Positions 51,042 to 59,594 of a stretch of DNA of 64,000 nucleotides are shown in pieces. The position numbers and the translations under genes are program-made. The stretch covers positions 1,178,001 to 1,242,000 of the forward strand of contig CAVZUK010000003.1 in NCBI GenBank assembly GCA_963778465.1, written 5' to 3'. Source of the DNA: CAVZBW01 sp963778465 (lineage in GTDB: Bacteria; Actinomycetota; Acidimicrobiia; Acidimicrobiales; RAAP-2). Position 1 is the stretch's first letter. Each line of letters starts with the position of its first letter. The notes beneath the pieces are model-generated. The model had not been told where the DNA came from and ran no database searches. It was given only the letters and a program-made list of their open reading frames with translations.

Positions 51042-52034
51042 GTGGGCGAGAGCGTGCCGAGGAGGATGCTGGGCGACCTCGAGGTCTCGGCGATCGGCCT
51101 CGGCGCCCTGCCCCTGGCGCACGCCTACGGTCACGCCGACGAGGACGAGTCCATCGCCACGGTGCGGCGGGCCATCGACCTCGGCGTGGACTTCCTGGAC
51201 ACGGCGGACGTCTACGGGCCCTTCCTCTCGGAACACCTCCTCGGCCGGGCGATCGCCGGTCGTCGCGACGAGGTCGTGCTGGCCACGAAATTCGGCAACG
51301 AGTGTCGAGCGGACGGCAGCTGGATCGGCCTCAACGGTCGTCCCGACTACGTGCCCCGGGCGTGCGACGCCTCCCTCGTGCGCTTGGGCGTCGACGTGAT
51401 CGACCTCTACTACCTCCACCGGGTCGACCCGGACGTCCCCGCCGAGGAGACCTGGGGGGCCATGGCCCGACTCGTCTCGGCCGGCAAGGTGCGCCACCTC
51501 GGGATCTCGGAGGCCGCCCCCGAGACCCTGCGGCGCATCCAGCGTGTGCACCCCGTGAGCGCTCTCCAGACGGAGTACTCGCTCCTCTCCCGTGAGCCGG
51601 AGGGGGCGATCCTCGCGACGACCCGGGAGCTCGGGATCGGGTTCGTGGCCTACTGCCCGCTCAGCCGCGGGCTGCTCGCCGGTGCGATCGGTGTCGACAC
51701 CCGCTTCGGCCCCGGAGACAATCGCTCGCTCCGACCCCGTTTCTCGGCGGAGCACCTGCCGGCCAACGTCGCGCTGTCGGAGGCGATCGGCGCCTTCGCG
51801 GGGGCCAAGGGCGTCTCCGTGGCCCAGCTCGCCCTGGCGTGGTTGCTCGCGCAGGGCTCCCACGTCGTGCCGATCCCCGGCGTGGCCGAGCGACGGCTCC
51901 TCGAGGAGGACGCCGCGGCAGTGCGGGTGGAGCTGAGCGCCGACGACCTCGCGGCCCTCGACGCCATCGCCCCTCGGGGCGCCGCCGAGGGGGAGCGTTT
52001 CGAGCCTCACCAGCTGGCCACGGTGGAGCGGTGA
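51042..52034 (+). CDS. Aldo/keto reductase
   Basis: A 330-residue AKR: the catalytic tetrad is Asp/Tyr in FLDTADVYGP, Lys in VVLATKFGN and His in LYYLHRVD. Substrate and NADP features appear in LGISEAAPETLRRIQ and GFVAYCPLSRGLL. It matches the large soluble AKR subgroup. The GTG at 51042 has a GGGGGAG box close upstream; an ATG at 51015 is the other option. It overlaps the hydantoinase B start (GTGA), so it leads the catabolic operon. Confidence 0.85.
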   Translation: MGESVPRRMLGDLEVSAIGLGALPLAHAYGHADEDESIATVRRAIDLGVDFLDTADVYGPFLSEHLLGRAIAGRRDEVVLATKFGNECRADGSWIGLNGRPDYVPRACDASLVRLGVDVIDLYYLHRVDPDVPAEETWGAMARLVSAGKVRHLGISEAAPETLRRIQRVHPVSALQTEYSLLSREPEGAILATTRELGIGFVAYCPLSRGLLAGAIGVDTRFGPGDNRSLRPRFSAEHLPANVALSEAIGAFAGAKGVSVAQLALAWLLAQGSHVVPIPGVAERRLLEEDAAAVRVELSADDLAALDAIAPRGAAEGERFEPHQLATVER

Positions 52035-53749
52035 CGGCCCGGGCCGACGCCACCATCACGACCGAGGTGGTGCGCAACGCCCTTTCGGTCGCCGTCGAGG
52101 AGGCGAGCGTCGTCGTCGTCCGCTCCTCGCACAGCACCAACATCCAGGAGGGCGCAGACGCCGCCGCGGCGCTGCTGGACGCGGAGGGCAACCTCGTCGC
52201 CCAGTCCATGGCCACGAGCGTCATGCACAGCGCCAGCCTGCGTTGCGGGCTGCAGAGCATGCTCGAGCTCGTCTCGGTGACCGACATGTGCCCCGGTGAC
52301 GTGTGCGCGCTCAACGACCCCTACCTGGGCGGCATCCACGCCAACGACATCCTCGTCCTCCGGCCGATCTTCGCGGAGGACCGGGTACGGTGGTTCGCCG
52401 GCACCCTGATCCACGTCGCCGACCTCGGGGGAACCGCCGCCGGGGGACTGGGGGCGCTGGCCACGGACACCTTCGCCGAGGGCGTCCTCCTGCCGCCGGT
52501 CCGCCTCTACCAGGCGGGGCAGGAGAATCGCGACGTTCTCGCGATCATCGAGCGCAACAGCCGGGTGCCCGACAAGGTGGTCGGCGACGTGCAGGCCCTC
52601 GTGGCCGGGACCCACGTCGTGCGGCGCCGGATGCTCGAGCTGGTCGAGCGCTACGGGGTCGAGGAGCTCGAGGCCCAGTGCGCCGACTACATCGACTACG
52701 CCGACCGTCGATTCACCGAGGAGCTCCGTCGCATCCCCTCGGGCACCTACCGGGGCGACTTCGCCATCGACTTCGACGGCCTCGACCCGGGCCGGACCTA
52801 CGACGTGGCGGTGGCCGTGACGGTGTCCGACGACGAGATCGTCGTGGACTTCACCGGCAGCTCCCGACAGTCCGACGGGGCCATCAACTCGTCGTTCTCG
52901 CAGACCCTCTCGGGGGTCGTCTACGCCATCCGCTGCTTCATCGATCCCTCGATCCCGATGAACGAGGGCTGCTTCCGCTCGATTCGCACGGTCATGCCCC
53001 AGGGATCGCTCGTCAACCCGAACCCGCCGGCCGCCTGCGGCGGCAGGGTGGTGGCGGTCTCGGCCGCCGTCGAGGGGATCCTCGAGGCACTCTCCAAGGC
53101 CGTCCCCGACCACGCGGTGGCGGCGAGCGCCCTCATCCACGTGTTCACCTTGAACGGCCTTCGCTCGAGCGGCGAGCCCTGGTTGCTCCTCGGCTACGAG
53201 TTCGGGGGGGTCGGCGCCCGGATGGGTGCCGACGGCCCGGACGCCACGGGCGCCTACTTCCTCGGAGGGCGCTCGGTCATCCCCCAGCTCGAACCGCTCG
53301 AGGCGCAGCTCCCCTTCGTCGCCGAGCACTGGCGCCTGGTTCCCGACAGCGGCGGCCCCGGCCGGTGGCGTGGCGGGCGGGGCGTCGAGCTGGCGTTGCG
53401 GATGACCGGACCGGCGGAGCTGACCGTGCGGGGCGACCGCATGCTGATGCCACCCCCCGGCAAGGCCGGCGGCGGGCCGGGCAAGCCGGGCCTCTTCGCC
53501 GTGGAGCGCACCGACGGCAGCCGCCAGGAGCTGCCGCCCAAGGCCCAGCACATCCGGCTCGAGCCCCGAGACGTCTTCGTCATGCGCACGTCGGGCGGCG
53601 GGGGTCTGGGCGATCCGATGGCCCGGGACCGCGCCGCGCTGGCGGGGGATCTGGCGGACGGGGCGGTGACGCCCGAGGGCGCACGCACGGACTACGGGTC
53701 GGAGGATCCGGAGCCCGGCGGCGAGGCCGCTTCGGGGGCCGGCGGATGA
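52031..53749 (+). CDS. hyuB: Hydantoinase B / oxoprolinase family protein
   Basis: A 572-residue HyuB: TEVVRNALSVAVEEASVVVVRSS, QSMATSVMHSASLRCGLQSM, DPYLGGIHANDILVLRPIF, DVTGSSRQSDG-like FTGSSRQSDGAINSSFS, and GGGGLGDPMARD near the end are typical. Together with HyuA it forms ATP-dependent hydrolases of hydantoins, 5-oxoproline or acetone/acetophenone carboxylases. The GTG start overlaps the AKR stop, and its ATGA stop overlaps hyuA, indicating one operon. Confidence 0.9.
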   Translation: MTARADATITTEVVRNALSVAVEEASVVVVRSSHSTNIQEGADAAAALLDAEGNLVAQSMATSVMHSASLRCGLQSMLELVSVTDMCPGDVCALNDPYLGGIHANDILVLRPIFAEDRVRWFAGTLIHVADLGGTAAGGLGALATDTFAEGVLLPPVRLYQAGQENRDVLAIIERNSRVPDKVVGDVQALVAGTHVVRRRMLELVERYGVEELEAQCADYIDYADRRFTEELRRIPSGTYRGDFAIDFDGLDPGRTYDVAVAVTVSDDEIVVDFTGSSRQSDGAINSSFSQTLSGVVYAIRCFIDPSIPMNEGCFRSIRTVMPQGSLVNPNPPAACGGRVVAVSAAVEGILEALSKAVPDHAVAASALIHVFTLNGLRSSGEPWLLLGYEFGGVGARMGADGPDATGAYFLGGRSVIPQLEPLEAQLPFVAEHWRLVPDSGGPGRWRGGRGVELALRMTGPAELTVRGDRMLMPPPGKAGGGPGKPGLFAVERTDGSRQELPPKAQHIRLEPRDVFVMRTSGGGGLGDPMARDRAALAGDLADGAVTPEGARTDYGSEDPEPGGEAASGAGG

Positions 53750-55870
53750 AGCCGGGGGCGCGGCGCTGCTTCCTCGGCGTGGACGTCGGGGGCACGTTCA
53801 CCGACGTCGTGCTCGGCGACTCCGACGGTCGTATGGCGATCGCCAAGGTGTCCACGACCTCCGACGATCCGCGTGAGGGCGTGGCCCTGGGCGTCGCCGA
53901 GGTGCTCCGGTCCGAGGACGTGGATCCCGCCGAGGTGGTGCGCCTGGTGCACGGCACGACGCTCGCGACCAACGTCATCCTGCAACGCACCGGCAGCGAG
54001 CTGGCCTTCGTGACCACGGCGGGGTTCGGCGACATGGCGTCGCTCGGTCGCGAGTTCCGGCAGGAGGACGACCGCTTCAACCTCTTCTTCCGGACTCCCT
54101 CGCCCCCCGTGCCCCGGCACCGGACCTTCGAGGTGCGCGAGCGCGTCGACGGCCACGGCAAGGTCCTGCTCGCACCCGACCCCGCCGAGGTGGCCGCCGT
54201 GGCCGAGCAGGTGGCGAGCTCCGGCGCCACCGCCGTCGCGATCTGCCTCCTCCATTCCTACGCCATGCCGGCACACGAACGCAGCGTGGCGGAGGCCTGT
54301 CGCAACGCGCTCGGCAAGGACGCCTTCGTGGTGGCCTCCTCGGAGGTCTGGCCCGAGCTGCGCGAGTACGAGCGGGCCATGACGACGATCATGTGCGCCT
54401 ACGTGGGACCGGTCATGAACCGGTACCTGGCGGGGCTCGGCGAGCGGCTCCGGTCGATCGGCGTCGTCTGCCCGATCGAGGTCATGGAATCGAGCGGGGG
54501 CGTCATGTCCGCCTCGCTGGCCTCGCGGCGACCCGTCTACACGGTCGAGTCCGGAGGGGCGGCGGGCGTCATCGCCGCCGGTGCGGTCGGTCGGCTCATC
54601 GGGGCCGGGAGGGTGATCTCCTTCGACATGGGCGGAACCACGGCCAAGACGGGCATGGTGCGCGACGGCGTGCCCGACATCTCCCACGACTTCCACGTCG
54701 GGGGCACCGGCAGCGCCAGCGGCCGGCGCGCCGGCTCCGGCTTCCCGCTCAAGATCCCGGTGGTGGACATGGCGGAGGTCGGCGCAGGGGGCGGCAGCAT
54801 CGCGTCGGTCGACTCCGGCGGCCGGTTGCGGGTGGGTCCCCGCTCGAGCGGGTCGCTGCCCGGGCCGGCCTGCTACGGCCGCGGCGGGAGCGAGCCGACG
54901 GTGACCGACGCCAACCTGATCCTCGGATACCTCCACCCCGGCGAGCTGAGCGGCGGGGTCTCGCTCTCGGTCGACCTCGCACGCAAGGCCCTCGAGCCCG
55001 TGGCCGCGGGGCTCGACCTGGACGTGGTCGAGCGCGGCGCGGTCCGTCCACGACGTCGCCAACGCCGAGATGGCGGCGGCCATCCGGGTGGTGACGGTCC
55101 AGCGCGGCATCGACCCGAGGGACTTCGTGCTCGTGGGCTTCGGCGGTGCCGGTCCCATGCACGCCGCCGAGCTGGCCGACACCTTCGGCATCGACCAGGT
55201 GGTCGTGCCCCGCGCCGCGGGCGTCGCCTCGGCGGTCGGGCTGATCGGCTCCGATCTCGCCGTCGAGCGGGTGCGCACCCGCATCGTGCCGCTGGACGCC
55301 GTCGATACGGAGGAGATCGAGGGCCTGTTCGCCGAGCTCGAGCGGGAGGCGGCGAGCGAGCTCGGCGTGGCGGACGAGGCCGAGGCCGAGGCGACGGTGA
55401 CGCGCTCCGTCGACGTGCGCTACCGGGGGCAGGCGCACCAGCTGACCGTTCCCGTCCCGGCCGGCCACGTCCGGCCGGGCACGCTGGCCGAGATCCGGGA
55501 CGCCTTCGCCCGCCGCTACCGCGACGCGTACGGGATCGACCGATCGGCGCCCACGGAGCTGGTCAACCTGCGGCTGAGGCTGGTGCGCCAGGTGGAGAAG
55601 GTGGAGCCCTCGGGCGACGGTTCCCCCGAGGTCGATCCCGGTTCGGCGGGGGTGGGACACCGGCCGGTGTGCTTTGCCCGATCCGAGTACGTCGACACCC
55701 CGGTACATGAATGGGCCACGCTGGCCTCGGGCTGGCGACAGCCGGGCCCCGCGATCGTCGAGGGGACCGACACGACGGTCGTGGTCCCACCCGGCTTCGG
55801 CGTGGAGACCGATCGGTGGCGAAACCTGACCCTGCGCCGCGACGGCTCGGGGCCGGACGGGAACGGCTGA
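53746..55870 (+). pseudogene. hyuA: Hydantoinase A / oxoprolinase family protein, split by a 1-nt frameshift
   Basis: A 708-residue HyuA when one extra base near 55033 is removed. The N-terminal frame has GVDVGGTFTDVVLGDSDGR (ATP-binding fold), LVHGTTLATNVILQRTG, VISFDMGGTTAKTGMVRDG and GGGGSIASVDSGGRLRVGP-type segments; it then runs out of frame to 55710. The downstream frame continues AEMAAAIRVVTVQRGIDPRDF and GFGGAGPMHAAELAD with a C-terminal domain ending at 55870. As a pair with hyuB it is expected to hydrolyse a cyclic amide with ATP. The clean reconstruction suggests a sequencing error or very recent mutation. Confidence 0.85.
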
Positions 55871-56539
55871 GTGGCACGGTCGGCGGCGAGCAGTGCGTCG
55901 GAAGGCACCCTGGCCGGTCCGGGCAACCGAGCCGTCAAGCTGGGCGACCACACTCGGGCCCGCCTCATCTCGACGGGGGAGCGGCTCATCGCCGAGCGGG
56001 GTCTCGACGGCGTCTCGGTCCGGGAGATCACCGCGGCCGCCGGAACCAACTCGGCGGCCATCCACTACCACTTCCAGTCGAAGGAGGGACTCGTCCACGC
56101 CATCATGGAGGACGTCTCGTCGCGGCTGAGGGTGCGCCGCCTCGAGCGCTTGAGCGCGCTCGACGCCGAGCACCCCTCGCCCCGCGAGGTGGCCGAGGCG
56201 CTGGTCGATCCGACCTTCGACTTCGCCCGCCGAGAGGATCAGGCCTACGTGGGCTTCCTGGCCGTGGTCCTGGACGACCCCGCGATGGTCCCTGCGCTCG
56301 AGCGGTACTTCTCGGATCAGTACGAGGCGTACTTCGACGCCCTCCGCCGCGCCCGGCCCGACCTGGCACCCGAGGTGGTCGTCGACCGCATCTGCTTCGC
56401 CTTCCACCTCGTCCTGAACACCGTGTCGGAGCCCGCCCGGGGGCTGCGGACGTGGATCGAGCGTCGGTCTCGGGGCGCCATCTCGACCATTCGGGAGAAC
56501 CTCATCGACTTTCTGGCCGGGGCGTTCGAGGCCCCCTGA
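55871..56539 (+). CDS. TetR family transcriptional regulator
   Basis: A 222-residue TetR protein: LISTGERLIAERGLDGVSVREITAAAGTNSAAIHYHFQSKEGLVHAI is the DNA-binding region (about residues 33-80). The C-terminal ligand domain is unrelated in sequence to characterised members. The GTG start follows the hyuA stop directly, so it is part of the operon and may regulate it; no operator is identified nearby. Confidence 0.88.
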   Translation: MARSAASSASEGTLAGPGNRAVKLGDHTRARLISTGERLIAERGLDGVSVREITAAAGTNSAAIHYHFQSKEGLVHAIMEDVSSRLRVRRLERLSALDAEHPSPREVAEALVDPTFDFARREDQAYVGFLAVVLDDPAMVPALERYFSDQYEAYFDALRRARPDLAPEVVVDRICFAFHLVLNTVSEPARGLRTWIERRSRGAISTIRENLIDFLAGAFEAP

Positions 56540-56555
56540 GGCGGGAGAGGACGAC

Positions 56556-57416
56556 ATGTTGCAGGTGCAGCCGCTGACGGCCACCATCGGCGCCCAGGTG
56601 GGCGGCGTGGATCTCCGAGAGCCGCTCCGCGAGGACGAGGTGGAGGTCATCGCCGAGGCCCTGGGGCGCCACCAGGTCCTGTTCTTCCGCGAGCAGTCCA
56701 TGAGCGCCGAACAGCAGGTCTCCTTCGCCCGGCGCTTCGGGGAGATCGACCTCCCGCTCTTTCGCACGACCTCCTCCCCGGTCCCCGAGGTCCTCATCCT
56801 CGACCAGGTGGCCCCCAAGGGGGAGGGGGCCGACAGCTGGCATGCCGACAACACCTACATGGAGACGCCGCCGATGGCGTCCATCCTCCAGGCCCTCCAC
56901 CTTCCGACGATCGGTGGCGACACCTGCTTTTCCAGCATGGGCGCGGCCTACGACGCGCTGTCGCCGGCCATGCGCTCGTTCCTCGACGGCCTGACCGCGG
57001 TGCACTCCCTCTCGCTCATGGTCGAGCGGACGCGGCACCTGGACAACGTCTCCCTGCGCGACCAGGCCGAGCGGTGGCCCCCGATCGTGCATCCCGTCGT
57101 GCGCGTGCATCCGGAGACCGGCCGACGGATGCTCAACGTCAACGCGAACTGGACGTCGCACGTCGTCGAGCTCGAGCCCGACGAGAGCCGGGCCCTCCTG
57201 ACCTTCCTGTTCCAGCACCTGCAGAGCCCGGCGTTCCAGGTGCGCTTCCGCTGGGAGGAGGGCTCGGTCGCCTTCTGGGACAATCGGGCCGTCCAGCACT
57301 TCGCCGTGCCCGACTACGCCGAGCGCCGGGTGATGCAACGCGTGACCCTGACCGGGGACCGGCCGGTGGGCGTCGGAGGCGGTCCTGGCGTGCAGCAGGC
57401 GATGAGCGGGCGGTGA
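56556..57416 (+). CDS. TauD/TfdA family Fe(II)/alpha-ketoglutarate dioxygenase
   Basis: A 286-residue dioxygenase: the facial triad is H96-x-D98 (SWHADNTYM) and distal H248 (VQHFAVPDYAERRVMQR), with the alpha-ketoglutarate arginine in RRVMQR. N-terminal QVGGVDLREPL and VLFFREQSMS are typical. Substrates include taurine, alkyl sulfonates and aryloxyacids. It lies between the TetR gene and the amidohydrolase on the same strand, so it is probably the oxygenase of this catabolic operon. Confidence 0.9.
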   Translation: MLQVQPLTATIGAQVGGVDLREPLREDEVEVIAEALGRHQVLFFREQSMSAEQQVSFARRFGEIDLPLFRTTSSPVPEVLILDQVAPKGEGADSWHADNTYMETPPMASILQALHLPTIGGDTCFSSMGAAYDALSPAMRSFLDGLTAVHSLSLMVERTRHLDNVSLRDQAERWPPIVHPVVRVHPETGRRMLNVNANWTSHVVELEPDESRALLTFLFQHLQSPAFQVRFRWEEGSVAFWDNRAVQHFAVPDYAERRVMQRVTLTGDRPVGVGGGPGVQQAMSGR

Positions 57417-57449
57417 GCGACCGATGAGGCGGGAGACGGGAGTGAGGCG

Positions 57450-59174
57450 ATGAGCGAGCCGGACTTCGATCTGATCGTCCGCAACGGCATGGTGGTCGAC
57501 GGCACGGGCCTGTCGCGCCGCCGGGTCGACGTGGGCATCCGGGACGGCCGGGTGGCGAGGCTGGGCGCGCTCCGTGAGCACACCGCCGGCCAGGAGGTCG
57601 ACGCCGAGGGGATGATCGTCGCGCCCGGCATCATCGACGTCCACACCCACTACGACCCGCAGATCACCTTCGACCCCTATGCGACGGTCTCGTGCTTTCA
57701 CGGCGTGACCACGGTCGTGGCGGGCAACTGCGGGTTCTCCGTCGCCCCCGTCCGCCCCGAGGACCGGAGCTTCCTCGCCGGCATCTTCGCCCAGGTCGAG
57801 AACATGGACCCCATCGCCTTGAGCGAGGTCCGATGGGAGGAGGCCGACACCTTCGCCGAGTTCCTCGACCGCCGCCGGGGACGCCTCGGTGTCAACTTCG
57901 CCTGCTACGTGGGACATTCCAACATCCGCCGCTGGGTGATGGGCGAGGAGGCCTCGGAGCGCGCGGCGAGCCCCGACGAGATCCGCGCCATGCGCCATGC
58001 CGTGGACGAGGCGATGGTGGCCGGAGCGGCGGGGCTGTCGTCCTCGGCCGCTCCGACGCATCTCGACATCGCCGGCCGTCCCGTTCCGTCGCGCCTGGCG
58101 GAGCGCGAGGAGCTGCTGGCCCTGGCCGAGGAGGTGGGTCGCTTCGGTCGGGGATCGCTCGCCTTCCTGCCGTCGAGCGCGATCGGCGGCCTGGACGACG
58201 AGGACAAGGACTACCTCATCGCTCTCGGACGCGCGAGCGGGCTCCCGGTCATCATCCAGGGTCTCGGTGGGCGCAACAAGGTGGACGCGCCGACGGCCAC
58301 CTGGGAGGCCTCGGTCGAGTTCCTGGACCGCGCCAACACGGAGGGCGCTCCCGTGTACTCGATGCTGATCACCCGCCCCTTCGACCGGGGCCTTGTCATC
58401 GGACCGGAGAACCTGCACTACCTCTCGGTGCCGTCGTGGATGCGGATGCTCGGTCTGCCGCACGCCGAGCGCCTCACGCTGCTCGGCGACGAGGCGGCCC
58501 GCCGGGAGCTGCGCGACGCCGTCGAGAATTACAACCGCGACCCGGAAAGGGGGACGACGGTGCCGCCCCCGCTGTGGCGCGACGTCTACGTCGACCGGGT
58601 CGTCCTGCCCGAGCACGGCGACCTCCAGGGGCGCTCGATCGAGGAGATCGCCGTCGAGTCCGGCGTGGCCCCCGCAGACGCCATGCTCGACCTGGCCGTC
58701 GCGGAGGACCTGGCGACGGAGTTCCGTTGGCGGACCGAGAGCCCGGAGTGGACCGAGGCGGTGGGGGTGGCCCAGAGGGACAGCCGGATGATCATCGGCG
58801 TCTCCGACGGCGGTGCGCACCTGGCCCGCGACGACGGTGCCGACTGGTCGTCGTACTTCCTCCGCAACTGGGTGCTGGACCGGGAGGTGTGGAACCTGGA
58901 GGAGGGCATCCGCCAGATCACCCGGATCCCCGCCGACCTCCTCGGGTTCCCCGATCGGGGCCAGATCGCGACGGGATGCTGGGCCGACATCATGGTCTTC
59001 GACCCCGACACCATCGGCCCCTGGCGCAAGGAGTTCGCCCACGACCTGCCGGGCGGCATCGGGCGGTACAAGGCCTGGGGTCGGGGGGTCAAGGCGACGA
59101 TCGTCAACGGCGAGCCCGTCGTCCTCGACGGGAAGCTCACCGACCGCCTACCCGGACACGTGGTCTCCCCCTGA
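57450..59174 (+). CDS. N-acyl-D-amino-acid deacylase (D-aminoacylase)-like amidohydrolase
   Basis: A 574-residue amidohydrolase. Metal-binding motifs: DVHTHYDPQI (HxH, about 69-75), VVAGNCGFSVAP (Cys ligand of D-aminoacylases), and GVSDGGAHLARDDGA near the C-terminus, carrying the catalytic Asp. The end GQIATGCWADIMVFDPDT is typical of the urease superfamily. It would remove acyl or amide groups from D-amino acids or similar amides, which fits the hydantoinase genes upstream. The start ATG at 57450 follows a GGAGTGAGGCG box. Confidence 0.85.
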   Translation: MSEPDFDLIVRNGMVVDGTGLSRRRVDVGIRDGRVARLGALREHTAGQEVDAEGMIVAPGIIDVHTHYDPQITFDPYATVSCFHGVTTVVAGNCGFSVAPVRPEDRSFLAGIFAQVENMDPIALSEVRWEEADTFAEFLDRRRGRLGVNFACYVGHSNIRRWVMGEEASERAASPDEIRAMRHAVDEAMVAGAAGLSSSAAPTHLDIAGRPVPSRLAEREELLALAEEVGRFGRGSLAFLPSSAIGGLDDEDKDYLIALGRASGLPVIIQGLGGRNKVDAPTATWEASVEFLDRANTEGAPVYSMLITRPFDRGLVIGPENLHYLSVPSWMRMLGLPHAERLTLLGDEAARRELRDAVENYNRDPERGTTVPPPLWRDVYVDRVVLPEHGDLQGRSIEEIAVESGVAPADAMLDLAVAEDLATEFRWRTESPEWTEAVGVAQRDSRMIIGVSDGGAHLARDDGADWSSYFLRNWVLDREVWNLEEGIRQITRIPADLLGFPDRGQIATGCWADIMVFDPDTIGPWRKEFAHDLPGGIGRYKAWGRGVKATIVNGEPVVLDGKLTDRLPGHVVSP

Positions 59175-59184
59175 CGCCCGCCCG

Positions 59185-59538
59185 ATGAGTCCAACAGATC
59201 GTGGTCGGCTGCACGGGCTCCTCCGCGAGGAGCTCCGGGCGCGGCTCATCCCGGCGGGGTGGGTAGAGGACCCGGCCTACGACACCGAGCCCGGCAGCGG
59301 CGACGTCGGGGTCTTCCGCCATCCGTTGGGGAGCGAGTTCGCCGCCACTGCCTGGTTCCACCGCACGCTCAGCCCGCGGAGCCAGATCGGTGTCCTCGAG
59401 GGGTCGCGTGCCGCGATCTCCGGGGAGGCCATGGCGGCCGCGGCCGCCCGCCACGAGCTCCCCTACCTCGACGCCCGCCTCGCTCGGCGCGACCGGCCGC
59501 CCCGCCACCTGCTCGAGGTCGCCGCTCCTTTGGAGTGA
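59185..59538 (+). CDS. Small hypothetical protein at the end of the catabolic operon
   Basis: A 117-residue protein, no recognised family. It starts MSPTDRGRLHGLLREEL and contains VFRHPLGSEFAATAWFHRTL and ARHELPYLDARL. The ATG at 59185 follows the amidohydrolase stop by 10 nt. It may be an accessory factor of the operon, but this is only a positional guess. It is convergent with the secreted repeat protein gene. Confidence 0.5.
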   Translation: MSPTDRGRLHGLLREELRARLIPAGWVEDPAYDTEPGSGDVGVFRHPLGSEFAATAWFHRTLSPRSQIGVLEGSRAAISGEAMAAAAARHELPYLDARLARRDRPPRHLLEVAAPLE

Positions 59539-59594
59539 CGATGTGACGCTCCGAGTCGCGATCGTCGTCGCACGGCCGACCGGGGAGTGTCGAC

